Below are positions 11,546-12,768 of a DNA stretch of 12,768 bases, piece by piece (within the stretch, counting starts at the first letter, position 1; each line of letters begins with the position of its first letter). Location: assembly GCA_043818355.1 (NCBI GenBank), contig JBDRFX010000033.1:1-12768 (forward strand), in the 5' to 3' direction. The translations under genes and the position numbers were made by a program. The DNA comes from JAHJCL01 sp043818355. Lineage in GTDB: Bacteria; Patescibacteriota; Minisyncoccia; Minisyncoccales; DG-74-3. Below the pieces are notes generated by a model. It was not told the origin of the DNA. It was given only the letters and a program-made list of their open reading frames with translations, and made no database searches.

Positions 11546-12202
11546 ATGAAAATTACTTGGCATGGTCAATCTTGTTTTCAAATTACCTCTCAAAGATCAA
11601 AAGATGAAAATGTTTCAGTCATTATAGATCCTTTTGATAAAGAAATTGGACTCAAAGCTATTAAAGCTGAGGCTGATATTGTATTGGTTAGTCATGATCA
11701 TGAAGATCACAACAATGTGAAGGCAGTCTCCGGCAATCCTTTTATTATTAATGGTCCTGGAGAATATGAAATTAAAGAGGTGTTTGTCGAAGGAATAGAA
11801 GCCTTTCATGACAATGAGCGAGGAAAAGAAAAAGGTAAAGTTACAATTTACATAATTGAAACAGAAGGAATTAAAGTTTGCCATTTATCTGATTTGGGGC
11901 AAAACGAATTAACAGCCGATCAAGTTGATGCTATTGGGTTAGTAGATATTCTGTTGATACCCATAGGGGGACAATATACTATTTCTGCGAAAGAGGCTGT
12001 TAAAATAATGTCTCAAATTGAACCAAAAATAATAATTCCCATGCATTATGCTTTGCCCAATCTAAAGTATAAACTAGACAAGTTAGAGGATTTTTTGAAT
12101 ATATTGGGAATCAAGTCAATAGAACCAGAGGCAGTTTTGTCTATTAAAAAGAAAGACATTTCCGAAGAAGAAGCAAAAATCATTATTTTATCTGCAAAAT
12201 AG
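11546..12202 (+). CDS. metallo-beta-lactamase-fold hydrolase, UlaG-like
   Basis: 218 residues. The metal-binding motif SHDHEDH gives His50, His52, Asp54 and His55. Further ligands are likely His88 (EAFHD), Asp116 (HLSDLGQ) and His167 (IPMHY). The start MKITWHGQSCFQI, the NGPGEYEI loop and the overall length match the short UlaG-like (L-ascorbate-6-phosphate lactonase superfamily) Zn-dependent hydrolases found across many bacteria and archaea. The true substrate is unknown; family members include lactonases, phosphodiesterases and nucleases, and naming one would be guesswork. It has its own promoter and is followed by a small membrane-protein gene and gyrA. Confidence 0.88.
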   Translation: MKITWHGQSCFQITSQRSKDENVSVIIDPFDKEIGLKAIKAEADIVLVSHDHEDHNNVKAVSGNPFIINGPGEYEIKEVFVEGIEAFHDNERGKEKGKVTIYIIETEGIKVCHLSDLGQNELTADQVDAIGLVDILLIPIGGQYTISAKEAVKIMSQIEPKIIIPMHYALPNLKYKLDKLEDFLNILGIKSIEPEAVLSIKKKDISEEEAKIIILSAK

Positions 12203-12215
12203 TATTTTTTAAAAA

Positions 12216-12473
12216 ATGGAATTTTTAAAAAAAATACAAAATCTGCCAGAAAAGAAACGTAAAGTTATTTTTTGGGCGTTTATTTCTATATTAACCATTA
12301 TTTTAATAATTCTTTATATCAATATTGTTAAAGAAAGAATAAGAAATATTAATATAGAAGAAATAAAAAATGAGTTTCCAGAATGGGAACCAGAAAATAT
12401 TCCCGAATTAGAAAATTTTAATTTACCAGAAGAATTAGAGGGATTAAATAATCAAGAAGAAGTTATTGAATAA
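12216..12473 (+). CDS. small single-span membrane protein, unknown function
   Basis: 85 residues. A Lys/Arg-rich N-terminus (about 1-16) precedes one strong transmembrane span (about 17-36, VIFWAFISILTIILIILYIN), then a charged stretch and an acidic, Pro/Glu/Asn-rich C-terminal tail with the recurring pattern PE-L/W. The positive-inside rule puts the tail outside the cell. No family is recognised. It lies 13 bases after the MBL-fold gene and 5 bases before gyrA, so it is probably part of the same operon. The A-rich leader has no Shine-Dalgarno sequence. Confidence 0.7.
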   Translation: MEFLKKIQNLPEKKRKVIFWAFISILTIILIILYINIVKERIRNINIEEIKNEFPEWEPENIPELENFNLPEELEGLNNQEEVIE

Positions 12474-12478
12474 ATTTT

Positions 12479-12768
12479 ATGCCTAAAGAAGAAAAAATAG
12501 AAGAAATAATACCTTCGAACATTAAAGCAAGAGAAATAACAGATGAAATGAAAGAAGCTTATCTGGATTATGCTATGTCTGTTATTATTTCTCGTGCTCT
12601 GCCAGATGTGAGAGATGGTTTAAAGCCAGTTCATAGAAGAATTTTGTATGCCATGATGGAGGATGGCTTAAGATATAATACGAAATTTAGAAAATCAGCA
12701 GCTGTTATTGGTTCTGTTTTGGCCAGATATCATCCACATGGAGATTCTGCAGTATATGATGCTTTGGT
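12479..12768 (+). CDS. gyrA: DNA gyrase subunit A, N-terminal part (runs off window)
   Basis: 96 complete codons from the ATG at 12479 to the window edge. The signatures YLDYAMSVIISRALPDVRDG, LKPVHRRILYAM and YHPHGDSAVYDAL are those of the GyrA/ParC N-terminal winged-helix region. The Ser in HPHGDS corresponds to the quinolone-determining serine of E. coli GyrA. The catalytic Tyr lies beyond the window. The KFRKSAAVIGSVLARYHPHG segment differs slightly from the common KKSARIVGDVIGKYHPHG. ParC cannot be excluded from this fragment, but genomes of this type usually carry a single type II enzyme annotated gyrA. No Shine-Dalgarno sequence. Confidence 0.93.
   Translation, partial: MPKEEKIEEIIPSNIKAREITDEMKEAYLDYAMSVIISRALPDVRDGLKPVHRRILYAMMEDGLRYNTKFRKSAAVIGSVLARYHPHGDSAVYDAL

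Noticed and set aside
1..12768. UGA recoded to glycine (genetic code 25)
   Set aside because: TGA stops give family-typical lengths and neat ATGA overlaps for the S1 and RluA genes; TGA also ends DUF4446.

Overview
The window looks like a chromosomal segment of a Candidate Phyla Radiation (Patescibacteria, Parcubacteria-like) bacterium. The evidence is AT-rich coding sequence, short core proteins (an IF-2 with no N-terminal extension), very compact spacing with 4-base ATGA overlaps, tRNA genes packed between protein genes, almost no encoded CCA ends, a secreted DUF5667-like coiled-coil protein, and no recognisable Shine-Dalgarno sequence at any of 13 start codons. TGA is used as a normal stop (it ends the DUF4446, RluA and S1 genes at sensible lengths), which argues against the UGA=Gly lineages. 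The taxonomic call is inference.

Left part (1-3770). An open frame at the edge may be the 3' end of an unrecognised gene. Next comes a repeat-rich stretch, then a secreted coiled-coil gene (418-1872) that looks richer in G+C than its neighbours. This gene lies between two inverted copies (136-224 and 2030-2118) of an 89-bp palindrome-rich repeat that match at 88 of 89 positions. A strong promoter inside the right end of the enclosed segment drives, through the right repeat copy, a ketopantoate-reductase-fold dehydrogenase and a divergent PlsY, followed by tRNA-Ser(CGA).

Middle (3773-6487). On the + strand are a DUF4446 gene that overlaps infB by about 50 bases, then tRNA-Cys(GCA) and tRNA-Leu(UAA). 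A long hairpin terminator (5881-5914) separates these from a convergent secreted 3D-domain protein, which has its own textbook promoter.

Right-middle (6499-11367, all - strand). Read in the direction of transcription: ribosomal protein S1, ftsH, a compound tRNA locus, tRNA-Val(GAC), an RluA-type pseudouridine synthase, rplS, then tRNA-Leu(GAG), tRNA-Val(UAC), tRNA-Phe(GAA) and tRNA-Gly(GCC). The compound locus (8094-8379) is the most unusual item in the window. A structurally perfect tRNA is split in its anticodon loop by about 211 bases. That insert holds a complete tRNA-Ile(UAU), a duplicated 3' half of the same tRNA, a 16-bp inverted repeat and two perfect hairpins.

Right end (11466-12768). 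A clear promoter drives a UlaG-like metallo-beta-lactamase-fold hydrolase, a small single-span membrane protein and the start of gyrA, which runs off the window. Most of the window is housekeeping: translation (IF-2, S1, L19, RluA, ten tRNAs), phospholipid synthesis, proteolysis and DNA topology. The novelty lies in the nested tRNA locus, the inverted-repeat-flanked cassette and the dehydrogenase/PlsY pair.
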